Positions 45,222 through 58,781 are shown, counted from the stretch's first letter. The stretch: 64,000 bases of DNA from Cavenderia fasciculata (GCF_000203815.1 NW_004457729.1:2852674-2916673), one strand, 5' to 3'. Numbers and translations are program-made. Notes: generated by a model from the letters alone, not told the origin.

Positions 45222-47057
45222 GTGATGGATAAGTTTCTCGTATTTAAATCTATCAACCCTGGTGCACCTGCAACTGCACAGGCTTCAAAGCCAGCAGCTG
45301 TTGTTGCTCCTGTTGCTGCTACAAAGACAGCTACAAAGACAGACCAACCAATAAAGAAAGCAGCTGCAGTTAAACCTACTGACAACAAAGATAAGGATAT
45401 CACTACAACACCACCTTCATCTACCACTACATCAACACCATCAACAACAGTCGCTCCTCCAACTACACCAAAGAAAAAGAAGTCTGCTGGTGATAAAAAG
45501 GAGGAGAAAAAGACAACTGCTACCGCCGCCACCACCAAGACACCAAGTAAAGATGCAGCTGTAACAAAAGCACCAACATCAACGGCAACAAAGACAGGAT
45601 CAACAGATTCAAAGGAAGGTGATGCACTTCACCAAACCTGTGTGACCAATTTTTTCAAGCCATTGTCTGGTGACGTACAAGTGCACAAGTATCTTTTTGA
45701 AAAGGAGGCTGCTGATCGTGCAGAAAGAGAAAGAATTGAAAAGGAAAGACAAGAAAAGGAGGAGGAACTCTTACGTATTAAAAAGGCAGAGGATCGAAAG
45801 CGTAAGGCAGAACTCAAAAAGAAGAGAGACGAGGCAAGAAGACAACAGGAAGAAGATGATTGGGAAGAGTACCAACTCATTCAAGAAAGAAGAACAAAGG
45901 GTGTGGAAATTATTCCAGGTCTTTATCTTGGATCGTTTGTGGCTGCCAAAAATGAAGAATGGCTTTTGGAGAAAAATGTAAAGAGAATTGTCAATGCAAC
46001 TTCAGAAGTTAAGTGTTATTTCAAAGAAGAGTCTAAAAAAGAAGAGGAGGAGGAGGAGGAAGAAGAGGAAGAAGAAGAGGAGGAAGAAGATGAAGATAAA
46101 AAGGAAAATGAAGAAGAAAAGACTGAAAAGAAAGAGGAAGATAATACCACAGATAAAAAGGTGGATGAAGAAAAGAACCAAGATAAAACAAAATTGGTAT
46201 CAACATCAGAACCAACTCTAGTTGATCAAGATGTTAAAATGGAAATGGAACCAGTTAAGCCAGATTTGGTAGTAGAGTCCAAACAAGAAGACAAAGAACC
46301 AAAGAAGAATGTTGGACAAGAAGAAGAGAAGAAACAGGAAAATGAAGAGCTTAACAAAGTTGTAGAAGACAAAAAGGATGAAACTGACAAGAAAGAAGAT
46401 CAACCAGTTCAACCAAAATTGGAGATTGAATATTTTAGAATTCCAATTGCAGACAGTTCCAAATCACCAATTGAAAATTTTTTCAACGATGCTTGTGATT
46501 TTATTGATGAAGTTTTAAAGGAAAGAGGAGATGACAGTGTAGTGGATGCACCAGTTGCCTCTGACCAACAATCATTATTCAAGAGTGTTTTAGTACATTG
46601 TAAACAAGGAAGAAGTAGATCGCCATCAGTTATTATGGCTTATTTAATTAGAAACAAGAAATGGACATTGGAAAAGGCTTGGACCCATGTTTCAGCAACC
46701 GCTGACAAATCTTTGACTGTCAATGATGGATTCAAAATGAAATTGATGGCATATGAAGTGTCGATTCATGGATCACAATCTTTGGACTTTTTCGCTTCAA
46801 AAACCAGATCTGAATCCTCTGTATCAAACACTAGATTCATGAAATCGTTAGAGAACCTCAAATCTAGACGCGAATCCAAACAACAACAATTGGAACAAAT
46901 CTCAAAGAATCCATCCTACATTAACGAAGAATCAGATCGTTTAAATGATTGCATTGTCAACGAAGAAGATGACGATGATGAAGGTGTATCAAAGAATTTG
47001 GATGAACTCAAGATTGTTAAAAAACGTAGACCAGCATCCAATCAAATTGATGATTAA
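45222..47057 (+). CDS. Dual-specificity phosphatase with acidic insertion in the catalytic domain
   Basis: Single exon, 611 residues. N-terminus: Ala/Thr/Lys-rich low complexity (1-125); 'LHQTCVTNFFKPL'; a charged coiled coil (about 150-215). Catalytic domain starts 'GVEIIPGLYLGSFVAAKNEEWLLEKNVKRIVNATSE', then is interrupted by about 135 residues of Glu/Lys (265-400), then resumes 'EYFRIPIADSS' (general-acid Asp), and the P-loop HCKQGRSRSPS with nucleophile Cys460. 'VIMAYLIRNKKWTLEKAWTHV' completes the DSP fold. DSPs remove phosphate from Tyr and Ser/Thr, often on MAP kinases; substrate unknown. All catalytic residues are intact despite the insert. Confidence 0.88.
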   Translation: MMDKFLVFKSINPGAPATAQASKPAAVVAPVAATKTATKTDQPIKKAAAVKPTDNKDKDITTTPPSSTTTSTPSTTVAPPTTPKKKKSAGDKKEEKKTTATAATTKTPSKDAAVTKAPTSTATKTGSTDSKEGDALHQTCVTNFFKPLSGDVQVHKYLFEKEAADRAERERIEKERQEKEEELLRIKKAEDRKRKAELKKKRDEARRQQEEDDWEEYQLIQERRTKGVEIIPGLYLGSFVAAKNEEWLLEKNVKRIVNATSEVKCYFKEESKKEEEEEEEEEEEEEEEEDEDKKENEEEKTEKKEEDNTTDKKVDEEKNQDKTKLVSTSEPTLVDQDVKMEMEPVKPDLVVESKQEDKEPKKNVGQEEEKKQENEELNKVVEDKKDETDKKEDQPVQPKLEIEYFRIPIADSSKSPIENFFNDACDFIDEVLKERGDDSVVDAPVASDQQSLFKSVLVHCKQGRSRSPSVIMAYLIRNKKWTLEKAWTHVSATADKSLTVNDGFKMKLMAYEVSIHGSQSLDFFASKTRSESSVSNTRFMKSLENLKSRRESKQQQLEQISKNPSYINEESDRLNDCIVNEEDDDDEGVSKNLDELKIVKKRRPASNQIDD

Positions 47058-47472
47058 TCAAAGATCATACAAGTATTTTTTTAAACCAATAAATAGAATT
47101 TGGACAAACGGAGAGATACCATTTGTTCCTATATTATTACATTACTATTGATCAAGAGTATTGTTTTGTTTTTGTTTTTGATTTTGTTTTGTTGTAATGA
47201 ATTTATTATAATTAACATAATATAAATTAAACTGGATTATAAATGTTGGAAGGAGGGAGGAGGAGTGAACTACTAAATTATTATTATCTATTATCAATTA
47301 TTATTATTATTATTATTATGTTGTGATAAATTTATCAACGACCATTCCAATCCAAATTAAATCCATTGTTTTGTTCCCATTTAAAAAAAAAAAGCCATCT
47401 ATTGCCATGTGTGTAATTATTATCCCTATTGTTATTAACAAAAAAAAATTAGATTGTCTACTGTTGTGTGTC

Positions 47473-47526
<54 letters not shown>

Positions 47527-47603
47527 CTACCATTATTATTATCTATCATTATCTACTACTATCATCACTTTTTTAACTAATATAACATTTGTCAGAGAGT
47601 CTT
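47058..47603. terminator. Convergent 3' region of phosphatase and Vti1 genes
   Basis: 546 bp between convergent stops. It contains T-rich stretches, poly-A near 47383 and a TTA microsatellite of about 17 units (47475-47526). No gene seen. Confidence 0.5.
47475..47526. repeat. (TTA)n microsatellite
   Basis: About 17 perfect TTA units, 78 bp beyond the Vti1 stop on the minus strand, where it reads TAA. Confidence 0.9.
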
Positions 47604-48516
47604 CTATCTGAGCCACTTTAAGCAAATGATTAAAGCAATGATACCAAGTAAAAGAATAATGATAAATGTTAAAATGACTTTGTTTGTTGCAACTCTTCTT
47701 GCCATACTGCCAATAACCTTTCTGGCAGACTTTACATTTTCATCTGTTTCATGTAACTATAAATTTGAATAGTTATTAGTATGATATGTTTCATTTAGTG
47801 TCTTCTTCTTTTCTTCTTTGATTTCTTACCTTATCTCCCATCTTTATAATTTGATTTCTTTGTTTACTCAAATCCACCATAATACCCTCACCAATTTGTT
47901 CATTTTGTGCAGATATTTGGTGTACTCTCATTAATCTATCAGAGGTCTGTGTAACTGTATCATATCCTTGTAAGAGATGTTGTCTTTGATTGTCATATTG
48001 TGATTGGTAATCCTCTGGTGAATTTGAAAAGGGATTATTGCCATTTTGTCCTGAATTGTAGTCATATGATTGAGATGCCTTTTGTACCTCTCTCTTAAAC
48101 TTTTGTATATCTGCTTGATATTGCTTTACTCTTTGTTGATACATAACTCTTTGAGAACTGGTTTGTGCTGCTCTCTCCATCTCTGTCAACTAGAAAACAT
48201 AACAATTACAACATAACATAAAATCTATTGTTAATATCAAAAATGCTTGTACCAACACACACTAATCGCTAATGATAATTACATATGATATAGCTTCATT
48301 CAAGTCATTCTCTGCTTCTCTAATTGCTATCTTTCTTCTTTCTATAAAATATAATGGAAGAAACTGTTATTAGACAACGTAACACTAAATTCGTTTATAT
48401 AGTATCATTTGTATATATATCTTACCTCCTGAAAATGTAGGTAGAAGTTTGATTCTTTTCGTAATAGTATTACAAACATGTTGATAGTTTTTCTCTATTC
48501 CATCAAATAAGTCCAT
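47604..48516 (-). CDS. vti1A: Vti1-type Qb-SNARE
   Basis: Four exons, complement(join(47604..47756,47830..48189,48283..48341,48426..48516)), 220 residues. Vti1 pairs with syntaxins in Golgi-endosome fusion. N-terminal three-helix region begins MDLFDGIEKNYQHVCNTIT; SNARE motif 'LLQGYDTVTQTSDRLMRVHQISAQNEQIGEGIMVDL' continues to 'LHETDENVKSARKVIGSM', with the zero-layer Gln expected in 'QNEQIG'; then the TM anchor 'VILTFIIILLLGIIALIIC' and a four-residue tail. Size matches the family. The exon joins are all in frame with GTAAG/GTAAT donors. Confidence 0.92.
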
Positions 48517-48840
48517 CTTTAGAGTATGTATATGTATGTTTGAGTTATTTCTCTCTATCTGTGTATGTATGAATAAAAAAACAAATAATTAATAATTAAA
48601 AAAAATTCAAACACTTTTTCATCCTCAAAATCTTGGCTAATAAAGAAATCGTAGTAAAATACACACACAATAATACACAAATTAAGGTTTTGATCCTTTT
48701 AATAATTTTAAATCAATGAATTATTAAAATGAGAATTAGTAAGATGATGTTGAACAATACTATATAAAGAGAATCACCAGAAATATGGTTTGATTTTTCC
48801 ATCCATCTTGTCTGTCACTAAAATTTTATTTAATCTTTTC
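48517..48840. promoter_or_regulatory. Promoter of Vti1 gene and 3' end of RecQ gene
   Basis: 324 bp AT-rich spacer with poly-A near 48598 and CACACACAATAATACACA near 48660. Nothing else seen. Confidence 0.4.
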
Positions 48841-49249
48841 CTAGCTGGATGGTGACCACCTATACGATTTGTTTCGAACAGAATTAAAATAGGACATTAA
48901 TGACATTGTATCAATAGTTTTAAACTTGTGAACATCATCCAAGTTTGTTGTTGGAATGGATTCATTTGATTTGGCCACTTGGTAGAAATAGGTTTTTAAT
49001 TCTTCGCCTTCTTTAATTTTTTGAACAGGTGGTTGAGGAGGAAGAGGTGAAGTTATAGTTGGAGTTTTAACCTTTTTTAAATGATTGGATTGATTTTCTA
49101 TTACTTCCTCATCTTGAAAAATAACCCCTTTTCTTTTCAAGTTATTTTGTTGATCCGACTCACTCTGAGTGTCTTTCACATCGCCATAAAAATAATCATC
49201 CAAGACTTGATCCGAATCAAATTGATCCAATTTGTCCAAATCGATCTTT

Positions 49250-49281
<32 letters not shown>

Positions 49282-51929
49282 ATCATCATCTATTATTTGT
49301 GATGGAATGGAACCTCCACTTAAACTGCCACCAAATAAATCAAGAAGATTGGTAAAAAGATCATTTCCTTCTTCATTGGGGGCAATGTCTTGACCAAGGT
49401 TGGTTTGTAAATTTCTAGAGGTACAATAGTTTTGAATAGTGGATATAATCGATGGTCCATAATTTGCAATCTTTTTTTCTTCCAAACCATCAATTTTTCG
49501 AAGTTCATGCATTGTGACTGGTCTTCTCTCTGCCATGATTTTAATTGTCTTTTCTGTGAATATTAGGAATGGTGGTATATCTTCTTTTAATGCTGCAACT
49601 CTTCTATACTCTATTAAAACTGAAAATAATTCACTAATTATTCTCATTTCCTCATTATTATTATTATTATTATTATTATCATTATTGCTATCACTATTAT
49701 TATTATTGTTACTGTTGCTTTTGTTATTGCCATCTTTATAACCTTTAGTTTTTGTATATTCTGATTTTAAAATAGGTGAAGGTCTTAGGAGGATTGGTGT
49801 TCGATGGTTTGGGCTCATACTATTTCTAATGACAGTCCAACCTTTTTCATCCAACCCTGTAAGAGTAAACATTCTAACAAGCTTGTGCTTGAGATAGTTT
49901 TCTTGAACCAAAGCATCATTTAAAGCTGTCCACCATCTTTTAAGGAAAATAATTAATTAATTAATTAATTAATTAAATATTTTCAATCTATTTGTTATTG
50001 TTATTTACTTACTCTAATGTAAACAAAGTACCTTTGTTATAGTATTTGTTATTTATATGTTTTTTTGTCTTTTCAGCTTTGGAACCCTTCAAAACTTTAA
50101 TATAACTTGATGGACCAAAACTTTCACCCATCTCTACTATACAATTTAAATAATCCAATGCTTCGGATGTTAGATCCAACAAGGAATGAGAAGTGGTTGT
50201 TTTCTTTGTGATACAATTGTCACAACCTTGACAACCACCTACAACATCTGTCGGAGTGGTGTATGATTCACCAAGAGCATTTAAAACCATTTTTCTTCTA
50301 CACTCCACACCATTGAGCAAAAATGATTTGTATTCTGAATACTTTTTAAAGGTGTTTGAAACGGTTTGGAGATTGGGTGATTTGGTAATTCGGTAATCAC
50401 CCTTTATGAAATCTTGTCTAGAAAAGAATGTGATTGACAATGAAGGCAATCCATCTCTTCCACCTCTACCACTCTCTTGATAATACTCTTCAATGCTTTT
50501 ACTCGGCCCGTAATGAATGATTAGTCTAATGTCTGGTTTATCAATACCCATACCAAAAGCAATGGTTGCAACCACCACATCAATATTATTATACAAGAAA
50601 TCTCTATGAATTGTTTTTCTTTGTTCCATCGATACCTTTGAATTATAACAAACTGTTCTAATTTGTTTAGTTTTTAAAAAACTAAAATCAATCAATAAAT
50701 AAATAAATGAATGGTGTCAGCAGGAGAGACTACTAGTATTTACGATATTCTCTTTTCTTTTCTTTTTTTTTTGATACAAACTAATTTAATTCAACAGATT
50801 CTTCAATTGTAGGACAATAGATAATAGTTGAATTTGATTGATTTGGACGTTTCTCTTGCATAGTATGAATGATCTTTGTGATGACATCCCAATCCTTTTC
50901 TTTTCTACCAGTTCCTTTGGTCTTTTGGATGATTTGATAAAAGATGTTGGGTCTATTTCGAGATGCATGAGATATGAATGGTTTCCTCATTTTAAGAGAT
51001 GAAATAACTTCGCGTTCAATCTCTGGTGTACTGGTAGCAGTGAGTGCCATAATTGGTACGTTTGGAAACATGTCTCTAAATATAGATAAATTTACATAAT
51101 CTGGTCTAAAATCGTGTCCCCATTGACTGAGACAATGACATTCGTCGATAGCCACCATGCACAGTGTATCAGTTTCACAGAGTTCTTGAATAATCTCTAA
51201 TGAAGTCATTGCCTTTTCAGGTGACATGAATACAACTGAATAGTAACCTCCAACCAACTTTTGATGTGTTGGATCACCAATTCTACACTGTGGACTCCAT
51301 TGACATGCTCTTATACCCATTTGTGTTAGTTTCATCACTTGGTCGTGCATGATTGAAATAAGAGGTGAAATAACCAATGCTGTCTTTCTTAGTACGATTG
51401 GTGGTAATTGAAAACAAAGGCTCTTTCCAGCTCCTGTAGCAGCTGATACATATATATCTGATTGATAAACACAACTCTGATAAACTATATCATATTGTGA
51501 TCCTCTAAATGAATTAAACCCAAAGTATTTCTAAAAGTAACTCTTGTTATTAGTTTTCAATGTTGATCAAAAGAGAGATTCAAAACAAACCTTTAAAACA
51601 GAATGAATTCTCTCTTCAGTTCTTTTAGATTGGTCATCTGTAAGATAGACTGTAATTGATGGTGTAGGAGTTGTTGTAGAGGTTGTAGAGGTTGTAGAAG
51701 TTGTTGTTGATATTATAGTTGGTGATGATTTTGATCTTTGTAATGATAATGATACAGGTGTGGTAGGATTATTATTATAATATTTGGGTTTGTATGGAGA
51801 CACTGGTGTCCCAGTTGTCTTTCTTTTTGTACAATCTGCTCTACATCCATCAGTAATGTAGTTCTGACAACCACCACATTTATATCTCTTTCTTTCTTTT
51901 TTGTCTGGTGTTTGGTCTAGTTTAGCCAT
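48841..51929 (-). CDS. RecQ-family DNA helicase (WRN/RecQ-like) with RQC and HRDC domains
   Basis: Four exons, complement(join(48841..49936,50013..50681,50782..51530,51591..51929)), 950 residues. A 3'-5' DNA helicase acting in recombination and fork repair. Exon 1: short Cys cluster 'KCGGCQNYITDGCRADC' then Ser/Thr linker. Helicase core: 'FRGSQYDIV' (motif 0), Walker A AATGAGKS, 'VISPLISIMHDQV', the DEAH-type box DECH followed by 'CLSQWGHDFRPDY', 'ALTATST', 'NRPNIFYQI', 'VVVATIAFGMGIDKPDIR', 'YYQESGRGGRDG'. RQC zinc cysteines: 'ECRRKMVL..GGCQGCDNC'. HRDC: 'ALKEDIPPFLIFTEKTIKIMAE..RKIDGLEEKKIANYG'. An acidic poly-Glu run and charged tail end it. No 3'-5' exonuclease domain like human WRN. The intron-2 donor is the less usual GTTTGT, required for frame. 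Confidence 0.92.
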
Positions 51930-52413
51930 CTAGATTGATTGTAGTTGTAATTGTTGTGGTTTGCTATCCAGAACAAGAGTCGTCTTTGTTCTCTCTTCGG
52001 TCCAACCAAAAAGTAATAACTTCAATAATATGGAACACACAAATTAATGAAAAAGGAATACGAATAAAAACAAACAAATACAAAAAAGTATTTGCAGATG
52101 TGATCGTTTTTTTTTTTTTAATATATATATTTTATTTTCAAAAGGATGGTGAGAGCCAATTCCTCTATAGTTTTGTTATGTGTTTGAGGAACGAATAACG
52201 AAACACAAATAAAAATAAGAGAAATTGTTTAAAAAATATAGATGATGATATGGGCGGAAAAGGTTTGTTTTTTGGGGGAGGGTTTGTATTTTGTCTTCTT
52301 GTTTTCTGTTGTTGGCTGTTGTTGGGGTGGTATTAATTTAAGCAAAAAAGCGCGGTGGGACAAAGCGGTGGGGGGGGGGCGTGTGCTTGGGGGGGCGGCT
52401 ACAACAAAGACGT
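51930..52413. promoter_or_regulatory. RecQ promoter and G-rich 3' flank of eIF4A
   Basis: 484 bp. Left part: RecQ upstream region with poly-T at 52111. Right part (52240-52413): strikingly G-rich on the plus strand, including GGGGGAGGG (near 52275), a run of ten G (52370-52379) and a run of seven G (52389-52395), ending at the eIF4A stop. On the eIF4A mRNA this is a C-rich 3' UTR start. Confidence 0.55.
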
Positions 52414-53864
52414 TTAGAGGAAGTCACTGATGTTACTTGGCATTTCTTGGATGAAAGTGTTGTAGTGAGTGCTCAATTCTTGGATCTTGTCTTGTTCGTT
52501 GTTGGTGATGAAGTTGATGGCAACACCCTTACGACCGAAACGACCGGAACGACCGATTCTGTGAATGTAGTTTTCGAGATTGCCTGGAATATCGTAGTTG
52601 ATGACAAGGGAGACTTGTTGGACATCGATACCACGAGCAAGCAAATCGGTGGTAATGAGGACACGGGTAATACCGGAACGGAAAGAAGAGAGAATACCCT
52701 CACGATCCTTTTGGTCACCGTGGGTGGACGAGACGGTGAATTGTTGCTCGGTGAGCTTGTTGGTCAACCAGTCGACTTTTCTACGGGTGTTACAGAAAAT
52801 GACGGATTGGGTGATGGAGAGGGTTTCGTAGAGATCGGTCAAGACGTCAAACTTTCCTTGTTCGGAACCGACATTGACGTAGAATTGACGAATACCTTCG
52901 AGGGTGAGTTCGTCCTTCTTGACGAGGATCTTGACTGGGGTGTTCATAAACTTGGTGGTGATGCCAAGGGTTTCTTCAGTCATGGTGGCAGAGAACAAAC
53001 CGACTTGGATCTTTTCTGGCAAGAGACGGAAGATCTCGTAGATTTGGTCCTTGAAACCACGGGACAACATCTCGTCGGCTTCATCGAGGACAAAGATACG
53101 GATGGATTCACGGGTGATGACACCACGGGACAACATTTCGTGGACACGACCTGGGGTACCGACGACGACGTGGACACCGCTTTGGAGCGATTGGACGTCA
53201 TCAGAGACCTTGGTACCACCAATACAGGCGTAACACTTGATCTTGAGGTACTCACCGAGTGAGACGACGACCTTTTGGATTTGGATGGCAAGCTCACGAG
53301 TTGGGGCAATAATGAGAGCTTGGCACTTGAAGATGGAGGTATTGATTTGAGACAAAATACCAATGGTGAAGGTGGCAGTCTTACCGGTACCAGATTGGGC
53401 TTGGGCAATAATATCATAACCCTTGGCCAATGGAGTGATGGCACGTTGTTGGATGGCAGATGGCTTTTCAAAACCATAAGAGTAGACACCTCTAAGGAGA
53501 TCCTTTGGGAGATCCATACCATCGAAGGAATCGATAACCTTTTCATAGGTACCTTCGAACTCATCCTTCATGAGTTGGTCTTCTTTGTACTTGTTTTCAC
53601 TATTGTATATAAATAATAATATATATATATATATATATATATGGAAATATTAATATTAATAAACAAATATATATAATATGTAATAGGATTGTATTATGTT
53701 GATCCTGTTGTTGAAGTTGAAATTGAATTCATTTCCTGCTGCTGTTGTTGTTGTTTTGGTCTTGATTGATTCGAAAGATTTTGATTTGAACCAATATAAT
53801 TTTCTCTATTTCTTTTTTTCTTTCTTTTAATTATTTGTTTTGCAATTCTAACTTACGTGGACAT
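52414..53864 (-). CDS. ifdA: Translation initiation factor eIF4A (DEAD-box helicase)
   Basis: Two exons, complement(join(52414..53599,53857..53864)), 397 residues. Unwinds mRNA leaders as part of eIF4F. Exon 1 is only 8 nt (ATG TCC AC), joined over a 257 bp intron to give [19 protein letters not shown]. Motifs: '[13 protein letters not shown]', [14 protein letters not shown], 'VVGTPGRV', DEAD in '[10 protein letters not shown]', 'FSATMTEE', '[24 protein letters not shown]', '[15 protein letters not shown]'. Canonical eIF4A length and ending ('[23 protein letters not shown]'). Codon use is strongly biased to C/G-ending codons, a mark of high expression. It is more typical of cytosolic eIF4A than the 9644-11054 paralogue. 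Confidence 0.95.
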
Positions 53865-54983
53865 TTTTAACTATAGTAAATTTAATAATAAAATAGTAAA
53901 AAGATAGAATCGATTAATAAGGTTGTCGATTATTGAAAGTTTGAAAAAAAACGAATTATTTTGAACAAAAAATGAAGAAGATTAGAGGAATGGTGTGCCA
54001 ACCAAATAAAACGAGACGTTAGACCTGGTGGGGAAGATAACCCGACGAATTGAATTGGAATTGATTGTGTTGTGAACTACTCGGGTTTGATGTCCCTTTT
54101 CGTTCGGTTTGTTGTTCATTCATTCAACTCAACCTGTTGCAACACACATAAAACAAACAACAAACTTGACTAAAAATAGAAAACTTTTTTTTTTTTTTTA
54201 TCTTCACTCTTCTCTCTATCTCCCTTTTTCTCTCTCTCTCTAAATATTATATTATAGTTATTATTATTATTTATAATTTCTTCTTCTTCTTCTTTCACAT
54301 GATCATATTATCTATTGATTTGATTGTTCTTCTTCTTTTCATTCACTCTTTGTTGTTCTATTCTATCTCTTTAATTATTCGTTTTCTATTGGTTTATCTA
54401 AAAATTGTTTGTTCTTCTTTTCTTTCGTTCGTCTAATTATCGTTTCTATGCTCTAACTATAGTGTCTGGTGTATGTTTAGATGATGCTGTAGTTGATATT
54501 GTGTGATACGATTGTGATTGGTGATATATTATACATGTATAAACAACACATTTAAATCTTTACCTTTTCTCGGTCTGTGGAAAAAAAGAAATGCTCTCCA
54601 ACTTTCTATGACCAAAGAGAGAGTGTGAGGAGTGAGAGGTGAGAGAGTCGAAAAAAAAAATTATTTTTTTTTATTTTTTTTTAATTTTTGTTTTTTTTCA
54701 AAACGACGAATCGTGAAGAGCTCGAGATTAGACCAACAAGTCTCGTTACGAACAATGCCTGTCCTTAACAACAACAAAACGAGTGGCACATCCAATCCCT
54801 CGATCCTATCTCCACCACTTTCTTTTTTGGATTCATCATCCAAATATTAATTTGATTTATAATAAATAGATATAAATATTATTATTATTATTTCATTGAT
54901 ACTACTACTATATTTTCTGTGTTTATTTTTAAAAATGATAATATATTTATATTTATATTTATAATTATATTTATATTATTTAT
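53865..54983. promoter_or_regulatory. Promoter of eIF4A and 3' region of AATF gene
   Basis: 1.12 kb. Contains a pyrimidine-rich tract (poly-T at 54187-54199, CTCTCTC near 54230), TTC repeats at 54280-54295, poly-A/T around 54650-54690, and a GC-richer patch at 54705-54835 with a 32-codon frame from ATG 54754. The last is probably not a gene. Mostly the eIF4A promoter by position. Confidence 0.4.
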
Positions 54984-56689
54984 TTAAACAGAAGAAGAAG
55001 CCATACCAAATAAATTATTATAAAGTTGTTCGATGTTCCAGTCTGGTAGAGTGGATGCGACTGGTGGCATAAAGTTTTCAAGTTTTGGATAGACGTCGTA
55101 ACGAATGGCTTTGTTCTTGTTGATTTTGTTGTTGTTGGGACGTGTTTTGGTCTTCTTTTTGATGATTTGTTTGGCTTCTCTGACATAGTCCATATTGTCA
55201 TTACTACTTTCGATTTGTTTCAAAAGGATTTGGTAAAAGTCGGTATCATCAAATATCTCTTCGTCATAGAAATCCAATTTATCGGGTGTTGTAGCGGTTG
55301 TTGGTTTTTGTTCTTCTTTCTTTTCTTCTTGTTGTTGTTGGTCCTCTTCACCAATGATTCTATAAGTAGATCTCTTTAATTTGGTTCTACGTTGCAAACG
55401 TTCAAAATCATTCAATGTATTGTTAATTTGTGCAAGGATTGGTTGATTGATAGACTTTAAATTCTTTTTAGTTGTATCTCCCGAAATATTAACTCTATTA
55501 TTCCAATGTTCAATCGTTTCATAAGAGTTTTTCATTAATCTAAATAAATACAAAATACCAAACAAATAATGGTTAATACAAATAACAAATAATTTCCAAA
55601 TCAAAAGCATAATAATATTCTTACCTTTGATTTTGTTCATCTATTATTTCCCATATTTGATTCAATGGAGTATCATCTCTTAATCTCTTTTTACTCTTAT
55701 TTTTTTCAATTTTTGGATTTCTATCAATTAATTCCTAAATCAAATAAAAATAGAGATTAATATTATTGTTTCTAATTTCTAATATATTTTGATTTGATTT
55801 GTTTACTACATACAGTTTGTAAATCAAATAAAGTTGATAATAAATGTTTAGCGGTATTTATAGTTTCGGTCGTTTCCATTCTTAGAGGTGCGTTCATTTG
55901 AAGCATCAATTTGTAGTTTTCTGGTTTTGGGAATTTGTTTACACTATTGATACCTCTTTGAAGATGAATTCTAGAGACGAGGAGATCGTCGTAGAGATTG
56001 GTTTGGTTTCTTGCGTGAATGGCCTTTTCAATCTCTTCATCTTCGTCTATTCTATTCATCAACTTCATTGAACCTTCTTTTCCTTCTTCACCATCTTCGT
56101 CTTCGTCGTCACTCTCTTGATTTTGTTGTTGTTGTAATAGTGCAAACAAGTCATCGGCTCTGTCTACATTGTTTGATGAAATGTTTCCAATTGCACTATC
56201 GATAAATTCAAAGTCTTTATATCCATCACTATTATCCATCAAGTCATCGTCATCAATGTCTTGGTCTTCAAATGTTTCAGATCTAGTACTCTTTTTACCA
56301 ACATATGCACCAGTTGTAAATGTTGTTGGCATATCACCTCTAATTCTAACACCTTGTTTACTATAGTAAAAATGTTTTGTTGTAGTTGGTTAGTTTTACT
56401 CGTTCACTCTTTCTTTCTTTCTTATCTCTCTCTATCATTCTTTCACATACTTTGCATCAACGATATCATAATCATCTTCATCTTCAGGAGTAGTTTCGTA
56501 TATTCTATGTGCAGGTGTAGTGTCTCCAAAGTCGACCATTTCAGGGTCGAACGATCTTGGACCATTCTTTGTTACCTCTTTGACAATGTCGTCAGACAAT
56601 GACGACTTTTTCTTCTTTGTATCTTCATCATCGACCTTTTTCTTCTTGTCTGCTTTTTTATTATTACTCTTTGTTGGTGGTGGTGCCAT
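54984..56689 (-). CDS. aatf: AATF/Che-1/Bfr2 ribosome-biogenesis protein
   Basis: Four exons, complement(join(54984..55539,55625..55734,55814..56360,56451..56689)), 483 residues. Nucleolar protein of small-subunit pre-rRNA processing (Bfr2 in yeast; AATF-NGDN-NOL10 complex in animals). Lys-rich N-terminus; 'DIVKEVTKNGPRSFDPEMVDFGDTTP'; acidic middle with poly-Gln; AATF/TRAUB-N region 'LVSRIHLQRGINSVNKFPKPENY..LLSTLFDLQ'; 'WEIIDEQNQRLMKNSYETIEHWNNRV'; and TRAUB-C 'EEIFDDTDFYQILLKQIE', 'KAIRYDVYPKLENFMPPVASTLPDW', 'LYNNLFG'. The 'FDDTDFY' and 'IRYDV..KL.NFM' blocks are diagnostic. All four exons join in frame. Confidence 0.9.
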
Positions 56690-57031
56690 TTCCTCTTCTA
56701 TCTATCTATATATCTATATCTTATTAATAATGTATCACACAAACAATGGGGAGCAAAATTCATTCAAACATAAATTACTCGGTCGTTTTTTTTTCAATAT
56801 TTATTTTTGCCTTGATAATTATTTCCGTTACAATTAAAATGGGTTCCTAATTGATGATTGTTTGTATTGATCAGATGTATAAATATAATTCAAAAGATGT
56901 TTGTATATATATTATTATTATTAATGTTGTGTATATTTTTTTTATTTATTACATTTTTTACCATAATGGGAGGAGGGATGGTTATTTTTGTTGTTTTGTT
57001 TCTTTTAAGTTGCCGCTGTTCTCTATAATGT
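56690..57031. promoter_or_regulatory. AATF promoter and 3' flank of Rpt3
   Basis: 342 bp AT-rich spacer with TATCTATATATCTATATC just upstream of the AATF start and poly-T near 56787. No gene seen. Confidence 0.4.

Positions 57032-58781
<1,750 letters not shown>

Noticed and set aside
52381-53262. 293-codon plus-strand open frame over eIF4A
   Set aside because: Antisense shadow; all DEAD-box motifs are on the minus strand.
54632-54850. Short frame ending MPVLNNNKTSGTSNPS...
   Set aside because: Only 32 codons from a plausible ATG, no splice partner, next to poly-A/T; not enough for a gene call.
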